A stretch of DNA of 64,000 nucleotides, taken from positions 42,960-106,959 of the forward strand of contig NW_026042742.1 of NCBI RefSeq assembly GCF_023856365.1. The letters are read 5' to 3'. The notes beneath the pieces are model-generated. The model ran no database searches. It was not told the origin of the DNA and saw only the letters and a program-made list of their open reading frames with translations. The position numbers and the translations under genes are program-made. Of this stretch, positions 22,369 to 33,599 are shown piece after piece. Every line of letters begins with the position of its first letter. Positions within the stretch are counted from its first letter, which is position 1. The DNA comes from Brienomyrus brachyistius. Taxonomy: Eukaryota > Chordata > Actinopteri > Osteoglossiformes > Mormyridae.

Positions 22369-22956
22369 GTCAGCAGGCTGTCTCTGGCCACGCCCCCTAC
22401 AGTCGGTCCGGCCCCTGTTCGCGTGTTCGCGAAAACGACTTCATTTATTTTCTTATTGATTTATCGACAGACTTTTTAGACGTTATAATAACAACACTCT
22501 ATTGATCCCCCTCTTACTGTCCATGATACACAATGACGAGACACATGTTCACTAATGACGAGAACTATTCTATTTTTCATGCCGGGGGTCCCATTTACAA
22601 ATCTTGTTCTTGTTCTCTGCTTTCTCCTTTCTCGTTCCCGTCACACCAGATGCATGAGAGATGGAAACCTGGGATATTCAGTCGAATCAGATCAAATATG
22701 ATGCTAAGTTAGTACTAAGTTAAAATATGTTCCGCACTTGTAACATGCACCCATGATTTGGAACAGCAGCATACCTGTCAAGGTTTGGATTTGAAAATAA
22801 AGGAAATTTTCCGGCACCCGCCGTGAGCCATCCCACCACCGCAACCAGGCTCCAGTATCCCTTACATTTTAAGACAGGAAATATAAAATAATATAAATTA
22901 TATAAAATATAATATAAATATAAATATAAATATATAAAATATATAAAATATATTTT

Positions 22957-23027
22957 TGGCCACAACCGGGATTCGAACCCCGGTCTCCCGTGTGAAAGGC
23001 GGCGATCTTACCACTACACTATCCAGC
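22957..23027 (-). tRNA. tRNA-Glu(TTC)-like, copy 2
   Basis: Appears identical to copy 1 over the tRNA-like segment, inside the second MITE copy (22770-23139). Confidence 0.5.
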
Positions 23028-23713
23028 AACTATATAATATAAGGGAGATTTACGGGAAAATACTAATACGGGAGGACGGCGGGAAAGAGAAGTAAAATAC
23101 GGTAGTTTCCCGGCCAAAACGGGAGACTTGACAGCTATGGCTGTCTCTGGCCACGCCCCCTACAGTCGGTCCGGCCCCTGTTCGCGTGTTCGCGAAAACG
23201 ACTTCATTTATTTTCTTATTGATTTATCGACAGACTTTTTAGACGTTATAATAACAACACTCTATTGATCCCCCTCTTACTGTCCATGATACACAATGAC
23301 GAGACACATGTTCACTAATGACGAGAACTATTCTATTTTTCATGCCGGGGGTCCCATTTACAAATCTTGTTCTTGTTCTCTGCTTTCTCCTTTCTCGTTC
23401 CCGTCACACCAGATGCATGAGAGATGGAAACCTGGGATATTCAGTCGAATCAGATCAAATATGATGCTAAGTTAGTACTAAGTTAAAATATGTTCCGCAC
23501 TTGTAACATGCACCCATGATTTGGAACAGCAGCATACCTGTCAAGGTTTGGATTTGAAAATAAAGGAAATTTTCCGGCACCCGCCGTGAGCCATCCCACC
23601 ACCGCAACCAGGCTCCAGTATCCCTTACATTTTAAGACAGGAAATATAAAATAATATAAATTATATAAAATATAATATAAATATAAATATATAAAATATA
23701 TAAAATATATTTT

Positions 23714-23784
23714 TGGCCACAACCGGGATTCGAACCCCGGTCTCCCGTGTGAAAGGCGGCGATCTTACCACTACACTATCCAGC
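23714..23784 (-). tRNA. tRNA-Glu(TTC)-like, copy 3
   Basis: Same sequence as copies 1 and 2, inside the MITE at 23533-23874. Confidence 0.5.
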
Positions 23785-24518
23785 AACTATATAATATAAG
23801 GGAGATTTACGGGAAAATACTAAAACGGGAGGACGGCGGGAAAGAGAAGTAAAACGGGAGACTTGACAGCTATGGTCAGCAGGCTGTCTCTGGCCACGCC
23901 CCCTACAGTCGGTCCGGCCCCTGTTCGCGTGTTCGCGAAAACGACTTCATTTATTTTCTTATTGATTTATCGACAGAGGACGTTTAGACGTTATAATAAC
24001 AACACTCAATCCATGATACAGAGACACATGTTCACTAATGACGAGAACTATTATTAATTATTATTAACTATTATTAACTATTATTTCTCTTATTATTCTC
24101 TTATTTTTATCTTTATCTATTATTATTATTTTTATCTTTCTCCTTTCTCGTTCCCGTAGATATATATTATTATACGGAGATTTACGGAGTCTTCAAAGAC
24201 GGTCCGGCTCCAGGATCACTGTTGCTGTGGTGTAGATCAGCTGATCTGTAGTAGTCTTCTACGTACATCTTCTAGTAGACCTTCTGAGGGTACTTCACGC
24301 ATTCTTGGTCGGAGGGTCCAGGTTTCCAGCTTAGCTTATTTCTTATTTCTCAGGTCAGCTGCTCTTGTATTCAGCCTACTAATATATATGGGGCTTGGTA
24401 CCCAATCTCGGAATGTGGGGATGCTGATATCTCCCCCCTGACCTGTCGTCCTGGCTCCCCCTTGTCGTAGCAATCGTGTTGTACCTCATCAATCTCTAGT
24501 TGTGATAGCAGTTGTTTC

Positions 24519-24589
24519 TGGCCACAACCGGGATTCGAACCCCGGTCTCCCGTGTGAAAGGCGGCGATCTTACCACTACACTATCCAGC
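24519..24589 (-). tRNA. tRNA-Glu(TTC)-like, copy 4
   Basis: Same sequence, but the left half of the MITE is replaced by unrelated sequence (24371-24518), so the tRNA-like unit has outlasted its usual flank. Confidence 0.5.
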
Positions 24590-24945
24590 AACTATATAAT
24601 ATAATATATATATATATATTATAAGGGAGATTTACGGGAAAATAATACGGGAGGACGGCGGGAAAGAGAAGTAAAATACGGTAGTTTCCCGGCCAAAACG
24701 GGAGACTTGACAGCTATGGTCAGCAGGCTGTCTCTGGCCACGCCCCCTACAGTCGGTCCGGCCCCTGGCTTTTCCAGCGTGTTCGCGAAAACGACTTCAT
24801 TTATTTTCTTATTGATTTATCGACAGACCATCATACTTTTTAGACGTTATAATAACAACACTCTATTGATCCCCAAAGAGAGAAATTCTCTCCTTGCCTG
24901 CCCCCTCTTACTGTCCATGATACACAAGCACATATGTAGAAAAAC

Positions 24946-25037
24946 GTCAGCTTGGAAGCCAAGGCTGGACTTAACCTACTCTATTCTGGTATTCTGTTCT
25001 CCCAAGTAAGGCGTGGGTTCGAATCCAACTTCCGACA
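24946..25037 (+). tRNA. tRNA-Leu(TAA)-like pseudogene, copy 2
   Basis: Better preserved than the copy at 21570. The 3' side reads AAGGCGTGGGTTCGAATCC then CTTCCGACA, a good leucine-tRNA T-arm and acceptor. GGACTTAA gives anticodon TAA. Extra bases after the anticodon look like an intron plus variable arm, as in intron-bearing Leu tRNAs. The D-arm region between TTGG and AAGGC is too short. Confidence 0.5.
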
Positions 25038-25565
25038 AAAGTTCTTCAATCGCTACAGCACAATTTGAGCCACTGATCGGCTTTAATTGCTTTGTTTTAT
25101 TTTTGCGTTTCAGGCAAAACTACATAACACTTAAAGACACTTCGGGCATGCAAATGGAGAACGAAATTATAGTTATACCGAATCTCCTACACACAATACC
25201 AAGGTTACCAACTTTGGTCAGCTGGCCGGAGTGAGACGTTGAAAACACGTCACACCAGATGCATGAGAGATGGAAACCTGGGATATTCAGTCGAATCAGA
25301 TCAAATATGATGCTAAGTTAGTACTAAGTTAAAATATGTTCCGCACTTGTAACATGCACCCATGATTTGGAACAGCAGCATACCTGTCAAGGTTTGGATT
25401 TGAAAATAAAGGAAATTTTCCGGCACCCGCCGTGAGCCATCCCACCACCGCAACCAGGCTCCAGTATCCCTTACATTTTAAGACAGGAAATATAAAATAA
25501 TATAAATTATATAAAATATAATATAAATATAAATATAAATATATAAAATATATAAAATATATTTT

Positions 25566-25636
25566 TGGCCACAACCGGGATTCGAACCCCGGTCTCCCGT
25601 GTGAAAGGCGGCGATCTTACCACTACACTATCCAGC
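25566..25636 (-). tRNA. tRNA-Glu(TTC)-like, copy 5
   Basis: Same sequence as the others, inside the MITE at 25379-25748. Confidence 0.5.
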
Positions 25637-26240
25637 AACTATATAATATAAGGGAGATTTACGGGAAAATACTAATACGGGAGGACGGCGGGAAAGAGAA
25701 GTAAAATACGGTAGTTTCCCGGCCAAAACGGGAGACTTGACAGCTATGGCTGTCTCTGGCCACGCCCCCTACAGTCGGTCCGGCCCCTGTTCGCGTGTTC
25801 GCGAAAACGACTTCATTTATTTTCTTATTGATTTATCGACAGACTTTTTAGACGTTATAATAACAACACTCTATTGATCCCCCTCTTACTGTCCATGATA
25901 CACAATGACGAGACACATGTTCACTAATGACGAGAACTATTCTATTTTTCATGCCGGGGGTCCTTCAAATCTTACATTTACAAATCTTGTTCTTGTTCTC
26001 TGCTTTCTCCTTTCTCGTTCCCGTAGATATATATTATTATACGGAGATTTACGGAGTCTTCAAAGACGGTCCGGCTCCAGCTCAAGGATCACTGTTGCTG
26101 TGGTGTAGATCAGCTGATCTGTAGTAGTCTTCTACGTACATCTTCTAGTAGACCTTCTGAGGGTACTTCACGCATTCTTGGTCGGAGGGTCCAGGTTTCC
26201 AGCTTAGCTTATTTCTTATTTCTCAGGTCAGCTGCTCTTG

Positions 26241-26748
26241 TTTGGGATGTGCTTGACCGGCGTATACGACAGCGTGTACCAGTTCCCACTAATATCCAAC
26301 AACTTCGCACAGCCATTGAAGAGGAGTGGACCAACATTCCACAGGCCACAATTGACAATCTGATAAACTCTATGCGAAGAAGATGTGTTGCATTGCATGA
26401 GGCAAATGGTGGTCACACCAGATACTGACCGGTTCTGAGTCCCCAGACCCCCAATAAAGCAAAAAACTGCACATTCCAGGGTGGCCTTTTATTGTGGGCA
26501 GTATAAGGTACACCTGTGCACTACCCATGATGTCAGATCAGCATCTTGATGTGGCACACCTGTGAGGTGGGATGGATTATCTCAGCAAAGCAGAAGTGCT
26601 CACTATCACACATTTAGACTGATTTGTGAGAAATGTTTGAGAGAAATGGTAATATTGTGTATCTGGAATGAATTGTAGGTCTTTAAGTCCATCTCATGAA
26701 AAATGGGAGCAGAAACAAGAGTGTTGCGTTTATATTTTTGTTCAGTAT
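26241..26748 (+). mobile_element. Tc1/mariner element, 5'-truncated copy
   Basis: Near-identical to 11386-11891: the end of the transposase (from GTTTGGGATGTGCTTGACC to the stop) plus the full right inverted repeat ending TTTTTGTTCAGTAT. The left half is missing and is replaced by array sequence, so this copy was broken when the array rearranged. Confidence 0.9.
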
Positions 26749-26869
26749 AGAATAAGCCCAGATTTATGTTTATTCAGTGGAGATAAGTACAACCTCTAAA
26801 GATAGGCCTACACCCGTTTTGGCAGTGTCTCCGGATCCCATGACAAATAATGCCTTCAGTACATCCTCC

Positions 26870-29115
26870 TCAACCCACACTGAAAGCAGAAGTGCTATGG
26901 GCTTTGCAAACGGTTTGCCGACATCACTCCTATACGTCCAATGATGACATTCACACCGTCTCCAGGGTGATGTTCCCTGACTCGCAGGGTCACTTGTGGT
27001 AAAGATAAAACCGCTTTTCTTGCGCGATTTGGACTCGCTCCATATATTAAAAGGGAGCTTCGTTGTCATGTTTGACGTAAGTATGAACAGGACCATCAAA
27101 AGAAAACAACTGGATGTGCATGTCAGGTATTGGGTGAATTATGAGAATGGCTCTCGAGTGCAGTCCTGGTTCTGGGATCACAGTACATGAGCCACTCCAC
27201 CGCTGAAGACTTACTGGAGAAGTTTAAGGTAAGCCATTCAATAACATTTAAACTCATTAACGAACCCATGATTTTTAAATATCCATGGTTTATCTTTACA
27301 TGTGTTTAAATGGGAGAACCATATTTATTGGTAAGCATATTTTAAAGATTTTATTGCTGCTTCATGGCTTTTGCTGCAAAAAAAATAGTTCATTGAGGAA
27401 ATAGAATGTTTAAGTGTTGTGTAGCAACATGTACAGCTGTTGTACAGGCAAAAACTCTGGCTCAGTCCAAAGGAGGTGGATATAGGAATGGCTGTCATCA
27501 AGGTGGGACTTCTGTGAATTCACTGGTATCTTTACATACAAATGTATCAAACAATTGTGAAGTAAAAAATATGTGAATAACATGGAGTTTGAGCTGGTTT
27601 GATATGTACAGCTGAGGTAGTGTTAACCTTGGGCTGAGTGTGCAGAAAGATTCTGGAAATTTGACAAACCATCTTTTTGTCAGAGACAGTCAGGAGCCAA
27701 AGGCAGTGGAAGTGACCTTGGTGTCCTTCAGATTAAAAAAAATTGCCAGATTGTGCTCTCAAAAATGTGCAAAAAGGCCTTGGATAAATGCCCTCTGAAG
27801 TACTCGATTGTACATGAGATGACGTGCTTGGACCCAAACAAAATGCACACCAGCCAGATAACTGCCAGCAGAAAAGGAGAAATCTCATGCAGAAGTTTGC
27901 GCAGGAGAATCGGTTGGCAGGCAGGATATCTGCTGGTAAATCATAGGATAAGAATAGGATAGTTCAGAATATTATTTTTAAATTATGCTTTTCTTTTTTC
28001 ACATCTAACTGAATCAGGGACGGATTACAAACCGGGTTAGCGGGGCCGCTGCCCAGGGGCCCTTGGGGTGCAGGGGGCCCGTGGGCCCCAAGCCCAAAAC
28101 AATTTGCAACGCTTATCAGCAATGTATTTTCGTTTGTCTATTTTAGAGGGCCTACATTCTTTGATCCTCTGCCTACAAGGTCCCCTGACCCTATAGGGAG
28201 GGTGTTTGGCTGCCAAGGGCCCTTGACTTGTGGTGGTTGTGGTGGTGGTGCAGGTGGTGGTGGTGGGGGGGGGCCTCGCGAACGTTTTACCCAGGGGCCC
28301 ACAAAACCCATAATCCGTCCCTGAACTGAATAGTGTTAACACGTAGATTTTAGCAGTATTTAGAAGACCGACTCTTGGTGTTTGAAAAGAAGCATCAGCC
28401 CAGTTATATTTTCTTTGATGAGCCTAGAGATATCTCAAGATTAAATTAAAATGATTGCACATTTATGGTATCATAGGAAAATTGGGTTATAAATCACTTT
28501 CCTATTCTACATGTGATTCTGTGTATTGACATTGTTGATCTGCATCTAATCTACTGTAATTAATGTAATTACAGGTGATGCAATATCCCAGCAGTCTGAT
28601 AATCACCTGCACAATGAGGCAAAAGGCTTGGATTTTATATCCTTCATTCCTTCAGCACCATCCAAAGTTGATGTCTTTTTACATCAAAAAGTTAGTGGGC
28701 CTTATCCTGACCTCTGGATGTTCTGCAAGAACTTGCTGCTGCTGTCCTATGGGCAAGCCGAAGTGGAACGAATAGAGGTGGAGACCTGCAACTTATCAGA
28801 GGAAACAGTTGTTGCACAGAGGCTTATATGCGACCATGTCAGAGTGTGTGGGGGAGCAACCAAAGCGCCTCTGACCAAAGGTGAAAGATGAGCGAAAAGC
28901 AAAAAAGAAAACTTGAGGAACTCAAGAGGAAGAGAGTCTCACTGGAAAGTGTATGTGAGAGTTTACAAAAGGATGCTGAGCACATGGCAGAGGAAGCAGA
29001 GAGTGCTGCTGGAACCAAAAGGGCAACATTACTTACCAAGTCCAATACTCTGAGCCGACGAGCGAAGGAGGAGAAAGAGCAGTTGGTGGTCTTAAATGCA
29101 GATACTGAAGAATAG
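26870..29115 (+). pseudogene. hAT-like transposon-derived gene relic, several exons
   Basis: Fragments in the expected order. About 26880-26985: LWALQTV ... SNDDIHTVSRVMFPD. 26996-27229: DKTAF, FGLAPYIKREL, KQLDVHVRYW, then, after a one-base shift, HSTAEDLLEKFK followed by a GTAAGC donor. About 27690-27940: SKMCKKALDKCPLKY ... CLDPNKM, then after another shift LMQKFAQENRLAGRISA with a GTAAAT donor. 28575-28890: DLWMFCKNLLLLSYGQAEVER ... VVAQRLICDHV. 28888-29115: a coiled-coil C-terminus (KLEELKRKRVSLESVCESL ... LLTKSNTLSRRAKEEKEQL). The region around GQAEVER resembles hAT dimerisation sequences. Exon junctions are still recognisable, but at least three frameshifts and stops break it. Confidence 0.7.
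28015..28323. mobile_element. hAT-type MITE, 309 bp, 8-bp TSD
   Basis: Ends CAGGGACGGATTA and TAATCCGTCCCTG are perfect 13-bp inverted repeats. AACTGAAT occurs directly on both sides (28007-28014 and 28324-28331), the 8-bp target duplication of hAT elements. GC-rich, with a GGT/GTG simple tract. It sits in an intron of the transposon-derived gene relic. Confidence 0.93.
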
Positions 29116-30139
29116 GCTACTGAACTGTGACTCCTAACACATCAAGAGTGAATCGGTGGAAACAAAAATATTTAGGTTCTTTGCATTTTTGGAGTATTTT
29201 ACTTTCTGTGCCTGTTTGTACATTGTTCACAGCCATAATACTTTATAATTACAAGGTAGTTTTATGTTAGAGCTCTTGCTCCAATAAATATGTGCCTTGT
29301 AATTAACTAAATTCTAGGCTATTCAGTTTTTTTTGCCCTCGTGATGGTCGTGGGTTGTGAAAAAAGCCTTCTTCTTAGGGGTACCGCTGGGGCCAGCCGG
29401 GCGTATGTCGTGGCTTCAGTGAGTACTTATGTTTGTCATGCTGCCTGTGTACTTTATAGCGGCACAACATATTTCTGCAAATTGCATGCGTCAAATTGTC
29501 TGTCTCTCTTAAAAAATATGAAGTGTCACCAAAATTTTAAACGGGGAATCAATCTCAATGAAAAATATTCGTCAAGTAACGTTTCTAAAATAATATAGAC
29601 ATACTAATAATTATATATTAATAAATCGGATGAACGATGCATCCCAAATTGTATCCGCTGCGCACTTCTTAATCAGGGCAATCGCATCGTGGAGGTTTCT
29701 GCAGACGCCCAAAAAGACTTACTTAAGAAAACTGTTGCATGATAATTTGTACCATTTTCAAGGGTGGGGGGCGTGCAGTAGATGCCCCCTTTATTTTTGT
29801 GCTTCTGCCGTTCAAACCGAGCAGCACTGAGTTTGTCATGGCACCTGACGCCAAATCTACTGCTTAGCTGCTACAGACAGAACTATCTTCAAATCACCAC
29901 TAGGGGGTGTCAATGCTGCAGCTTCGTTCTATGGTTGATCTTTTTCAAAGACAGTTTTTTTTCTCTCTCTCCACATAATCAACTTAACTGATTAGCGTGC
30001 TTTCATAGTAATGGTTTTTAATCCGTGTTAATCTTCTGAACAATGACTAGTAAAGGTTCTATGAGGTTGTCCTACTTACTATGGATTTTAAGTTTTTTAT
30101 CAAGGTGTTAAAACGTACCACAGTTGCCAGTCCTGTGTT
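29116..30139. other. No gene recognised
   Basis: Mixed AT-rich spacer. Short frames only, no domain or splice-supported exon. Confidence 0.5.
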
Positions 30140-30662
30140 TTATGTCTAGCAATTTGTACAGTTTCTTCAGTATAAACACATGCCATGATCTGTGAGAATC
30201 TCCTCCAGAACTCTGCATTTCCTCAAGATCTTTTTGTAATATTGCATCATGGCACTGCTCAGAACAACACAGATGGTGCATAACAACACAAGGGAGTACA
30301 AGACAACATGGTGCAGAAACAGTGCGATACAAAGCAGGACAAAACTGGATGATACGTGGTCAGTGGTGGATAAAGTGCAGTAACAGCTGTACAGTGCAGC
30401 TGCCGTGGAAATGACTGTTACAGGGGATGCAAAAGCTGCAGGTTTGAATTGTTTGGCGAATGAAGCTGTTCATGAATCTGCTAGTCAGTGTTTGTGGATG
30501 GTGGTCAGAGTCCTGGATTATAGACTGAACCTTGTTACTGTGGCAGTTAAAGTACAGCTGGTCAATGGAGGGCAGTTCAGTGCGAATGATGTTCTTAACA
30601 GACTTCGCAATGTACTGCCTTCCTGTCATGTGGCTCCACCATACCATAGTACTACTGTAAGA
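30140..30662 (-). mobile_element. Possible LINE-derived antisense fragment
   Basis: The plus strand reads like the antisense of fish L2/Maui coding sequence (GAATGAAGCTGTTCATGAATCTG, then GGCAGTTCAGTGCGAATGAT), similar in style to 61395-61830. Strongly decayed. Confidence 0.3.
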
Positions 30663-30770
30663 ACTAGGGATGTAACGATACATTCAACTCACCATTTGAT
30701 ACGATTCACGATTCTGAGTTCACGATACAATTTTCTCATTTTTTGCAGAATGAGCTGCAGACAAATATAT
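30663..30770. repeat. DNA-transposon-like repeat edge
   Basis: CTAGGGATGTAACGATACATTCAACTCACCATTTGATACGATTCACG is a widespread fish repeat start. A related CTAGGGATGTGCACC start is at 56050. The partner end was not found. Confidence 0.4.
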
Positions 30771-31121
30771 TCAAAAATATTCTTATATTTATCTTTCTGA
30801 ACTGTTGACACTGTTGTGAACAGTGCAACTGAATTTGAATAAAATACTGTTGAAAAAAATCCCAAATCAAAATAAGTAAATAAAAAAAAATAAATCAAAT
30901 AAATAAGCTAAGGTTTGCATGTGCAGCTTTTTAGCGTGCTTTGCCCTTTTAATAATCTTCACTCAGCTCACGGTGGTGCCAGTGGACCTGTTTGTGTATG
31001 TTATCAGTCTATTACAATGTTTGCATGCAGTTTATGTCTTGTCTGTGCTTTTCTCGCTGTTTCCTCCTCGTTTGTGATTACCGGAAAGCTAATATGCTGC
31101 CACACCGCCAATTGAAGATCG

Positions 31122-31430
31122 GGCGGTGCGTCCATCCATCCATTTTCTGAAACCACTTAATCCCAACTGGGATCGCGGGGGAGACCGGAGCCTATCCCGG
31201 GAACAAGGGGCGCAGACAGGAACCAAGCCCAGGCAGTCACCTACACACCGCAGGTCGCACACACTCACACAACTACAGGGCCAATTTAGACTCACCAGTC
31301 AACCTATCCTGCATGCTTTTGGACCGTGGGAGGAACCTGGAGTCCCCGGCGAAAACGGGGAGAGCATGCGAACTCCACACAGAAAGGGCCCTGGACCGAA
31401 GCCAGCACTAACCACTGTGCCGTCCTCAGT
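31122..31430 (-). mobile_element. Diverged SINE of the ATGG-tailed family
   Basis: TCCATCCATCCATTTTCTG tail, then GGGATCGCGGGGGAGACCGGAGCC, GGCCAATTTAGACTCACC, TTTTGGACCGTGGGAGG and GCATGCGAACTCCACAC. This is the same layout as the other SINEs but a different subfamily. The B-box end is eroded. Confidence 0.75.
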
Positions 31431-31993
31431 TTCAAATTCATTCATCATCTCGCGTTCGCTCAAAACCAAAAACTGACGTACGATGTCGACGTGATACGCA
31501 GTGACATCTGACGTCAAACTCACATTGTGAAATCAAATGTAATATTACACCAGTTTTTCTGTTAAAGTACTGTGAAGTACTCCTACAATAGTGATTCATT
31601 TTCCACATCAGCCGGTTTAAATCTTCATGCATTTGCACCGATTTTTAACTGATTTGTGATTCATCATTACATGCCAGGGCCAGCAGCTCTGCATGGCTCG
31701 ACCCTCATAAACATTCTCCACACATGCTGTTCAGGCAGTGGCCACAGAAATTCCCCCAGTGAACTTTATGCTTTCTGTCGGAGAGTATGCTGTGTTCTGG
31801 CCTTAAACCCTGCATACTACTTTGCAGACTTTGATCCTCTTAACAACAATTGGCATTTCTGGTGGCTGAATATCCATCCATCCGTCATCCAACTGCATGC
31901 TTAAAAGCTGTGAATAATAGTAATAATTCTTAAAATTGCAACTATCTAGAATTTCAGCCTAGTTACTCAGCTAAATTACTATTTAAACCTAGA
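31431..31993. other. No gene recognised
   Basis: Spacer with only short shadow frames. Confidence 0.5.
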
Positions 31994-32005
31994 ATAATTT
32001 CTATA

Positions 32006-32360
32006 AGGGGCGGCATGGTGGTGCAGTGGTTAGCACTGTCGCCTCACACCTCTGGGACCCGGGTTCGTGTCTCCGCCTGGGTCACATGTGTGTGGAGTTT
32101 GCATGTTCTCCCCATGTCGTTGTGGGGTTTCCTCTGGGTACTCCGGTTTCCCCCCACAGTCCAAAAACATGCTGGGGCTAATTGGAGTTGCTGAATTGCC
32201 CGTAGGTGTGTGTGTGTGAGTGGATGGTGTGTGAGTGTGCCCTGCGATGGGCTGGCCCCCCATCCTGGGTTGTTCCCTGCCTCGTGCCCATTGATTCTGG
32301 GATAGGCTCCGGACCCCCCGCGACCCAATAGGATAAGCGGTTTGGAAAATGGATGGATGG
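32006..32360 (+). mobile_element. tRNA-derived SINE with 12-bp target duplication
   Basis: Full-length copy with an A-box-like GGTGCAGTGGTTAGCAC, a B-box-like GGGTTCGTGTC and a (GGAT)n tail. ATAATTTCTATA flanks it at 31994-32005 and 32361-32372, a perfect duplication. Little diverged from 20146-20507. Confidence 0.93.
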
Positions 32361-32372
32361 ATAATTTCTATA

Positions 32373-33599
32373 TGTGTGATAGAATCAAAAAATATTTTGT
32401 TTTACATATAAATCTTCACAAGGTGTATTACACATGGTATTCCCCAGACACCGCCACCCCAACAGATGCTTTGTTTGTTAAGACAATAGCTCAGAAAGTG
32501 GTTGATCGATCTTTTGCAGCTTTTACCAAGGTTTGTACAAGCCAAAATTAAATTTTGAAACGGATCCCTGCCACACCCTGCCCTCCTGAACCTCCCGTTT
32601 CCTCCCTAGTGTGGTATAACGTGCCATGCCTGTTCCGCGTTTGTTTTACCTCTCCTTCCTGCCCTTGTGTTACTCATTTCAGGTGCCTCTAGTTTGCTCC
32701 CTGCTTAGCCTTGTATAAATGTGCTTCTCAGTCCTGCCTTTAATGTTGCTGCTGCTGTTTGCCTGTGTGTTCTTCCCTGCTTATGATTCCCCCGTGATCC
32801 AGTTGTGATCCAGTTGTCTTCATATCATGTATTCACATTCCTCAGCTGAGAGTGAACAAAGTTCTGTGGAAAGTATCTGACTACAGATAGACTTTCACCC
32901 AGTTCTCTGCGGGAGCTCTGATTACAGAGTGACTCCCCGACTACTTCTGAAGCCCTTCCTTAAGTATCCAGACCAGGTGATGGCATGTTTCTGAAGACTG
33001 ACTAATTTCGGTCAATGGTTAATTTTAGGGGCATTGCTGACCTTGGTTCTCAAGTCCCCAGCCAATCAGATCACTTTAGGGGGTGGTTGTAATTCCCTTG
33101 TTCTACCATGAGAGAATCTCTCTCAGTTTGGTGGGTTGAGCCGAAGTTTCTGTATTTCTCTTAGGAAAAGCTATACTGCCTTAAATCTGAGAGTATAATA
33201 CTCCTCGTCTCATGCCTATTCAAACGAGACCAAACATGCGTGTATTTGTCCCTAACATCTATGTGTGCTGAGTTATCCTGTTTATAGTGGAAAAGGTGTC
33301 TGTGTCTGGAGGCTGACAGCTGTTGTTGCTGTGGATTGATTGTGGAACTCTGGTCACTCCGGGGGTGAAAGGTCTTGCTTTTTCTGTGCTGCTCCAGTTA
33401 TTCCTATCCAGTCTCTCAGGAGCCGGCAGGCCTTTGCCTTCCTTAAAAGGGGTGGTTTGACGAGTTGAGTCCAGTCTTGCCTGGGCCAGCGGAGCTCTGA
33501 AATAGACTGATGCAGGCTGATCAGAGTTGGGGCCTGCAGGACCTATAAGTTTTATGTCCTTACAGAATGTAAGTGGCATCATACTAAACTAGTGGTGTT
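32373..33599. other. No gene recognised; possible LTR remains
   Basis: A short open stretch at about 32395-32548 (TWYSPDTATPTDALFVKT) ends at GTTTGT, but I do not recognise it and no partner exon was found. 32560-33590 is C/T-rich and has no supported coding content. A minus-strand CACTATAAACAGG motif near 33280 could belong to an old LTR. Confidence 0.25.

Larger units (their letters stand above)
21350..26240. repeat. Composite tandem array of MITE plus tRNA-like modules
   Basis: Modules share GTTCGCGAAAACGACTTC, TTTATCGACAGAC, GACGTTATAATAACAACACTC, a CACCAGATGCATGAGAGATGG block, a MITE with ends CATACCTGTCAAG / CTTGACAGCTATG, and a tRNA-like sequence inside the MITE. Successive tRNA-like copies are 746, 757, 805 and 1047 bp apart. 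Long modules (first and fifth) also carry a Leu-like sequence. Two copies of a downstream block (ATATATATTATTATACGGAG ... CAGGTCAGCTGCTCTTG) lie at about 24160-24370 and 26025-26240; the last is cut by a Tc1 fragment. Confidence 0.93.

Noticed and set aside
21980..25574. Repeated minus-strand frame with YFIYFIYLY and SLVAVVGW
   Set aside because: Translation of the MITE and its AT tract in each module; the copy number explains the conservation.
22211..25636. Five functional tRNA-Glu genes
   Set aside because: The acceptor arms do not pair and the anticodon stem is weak, so they are listed as tRNA-like only.
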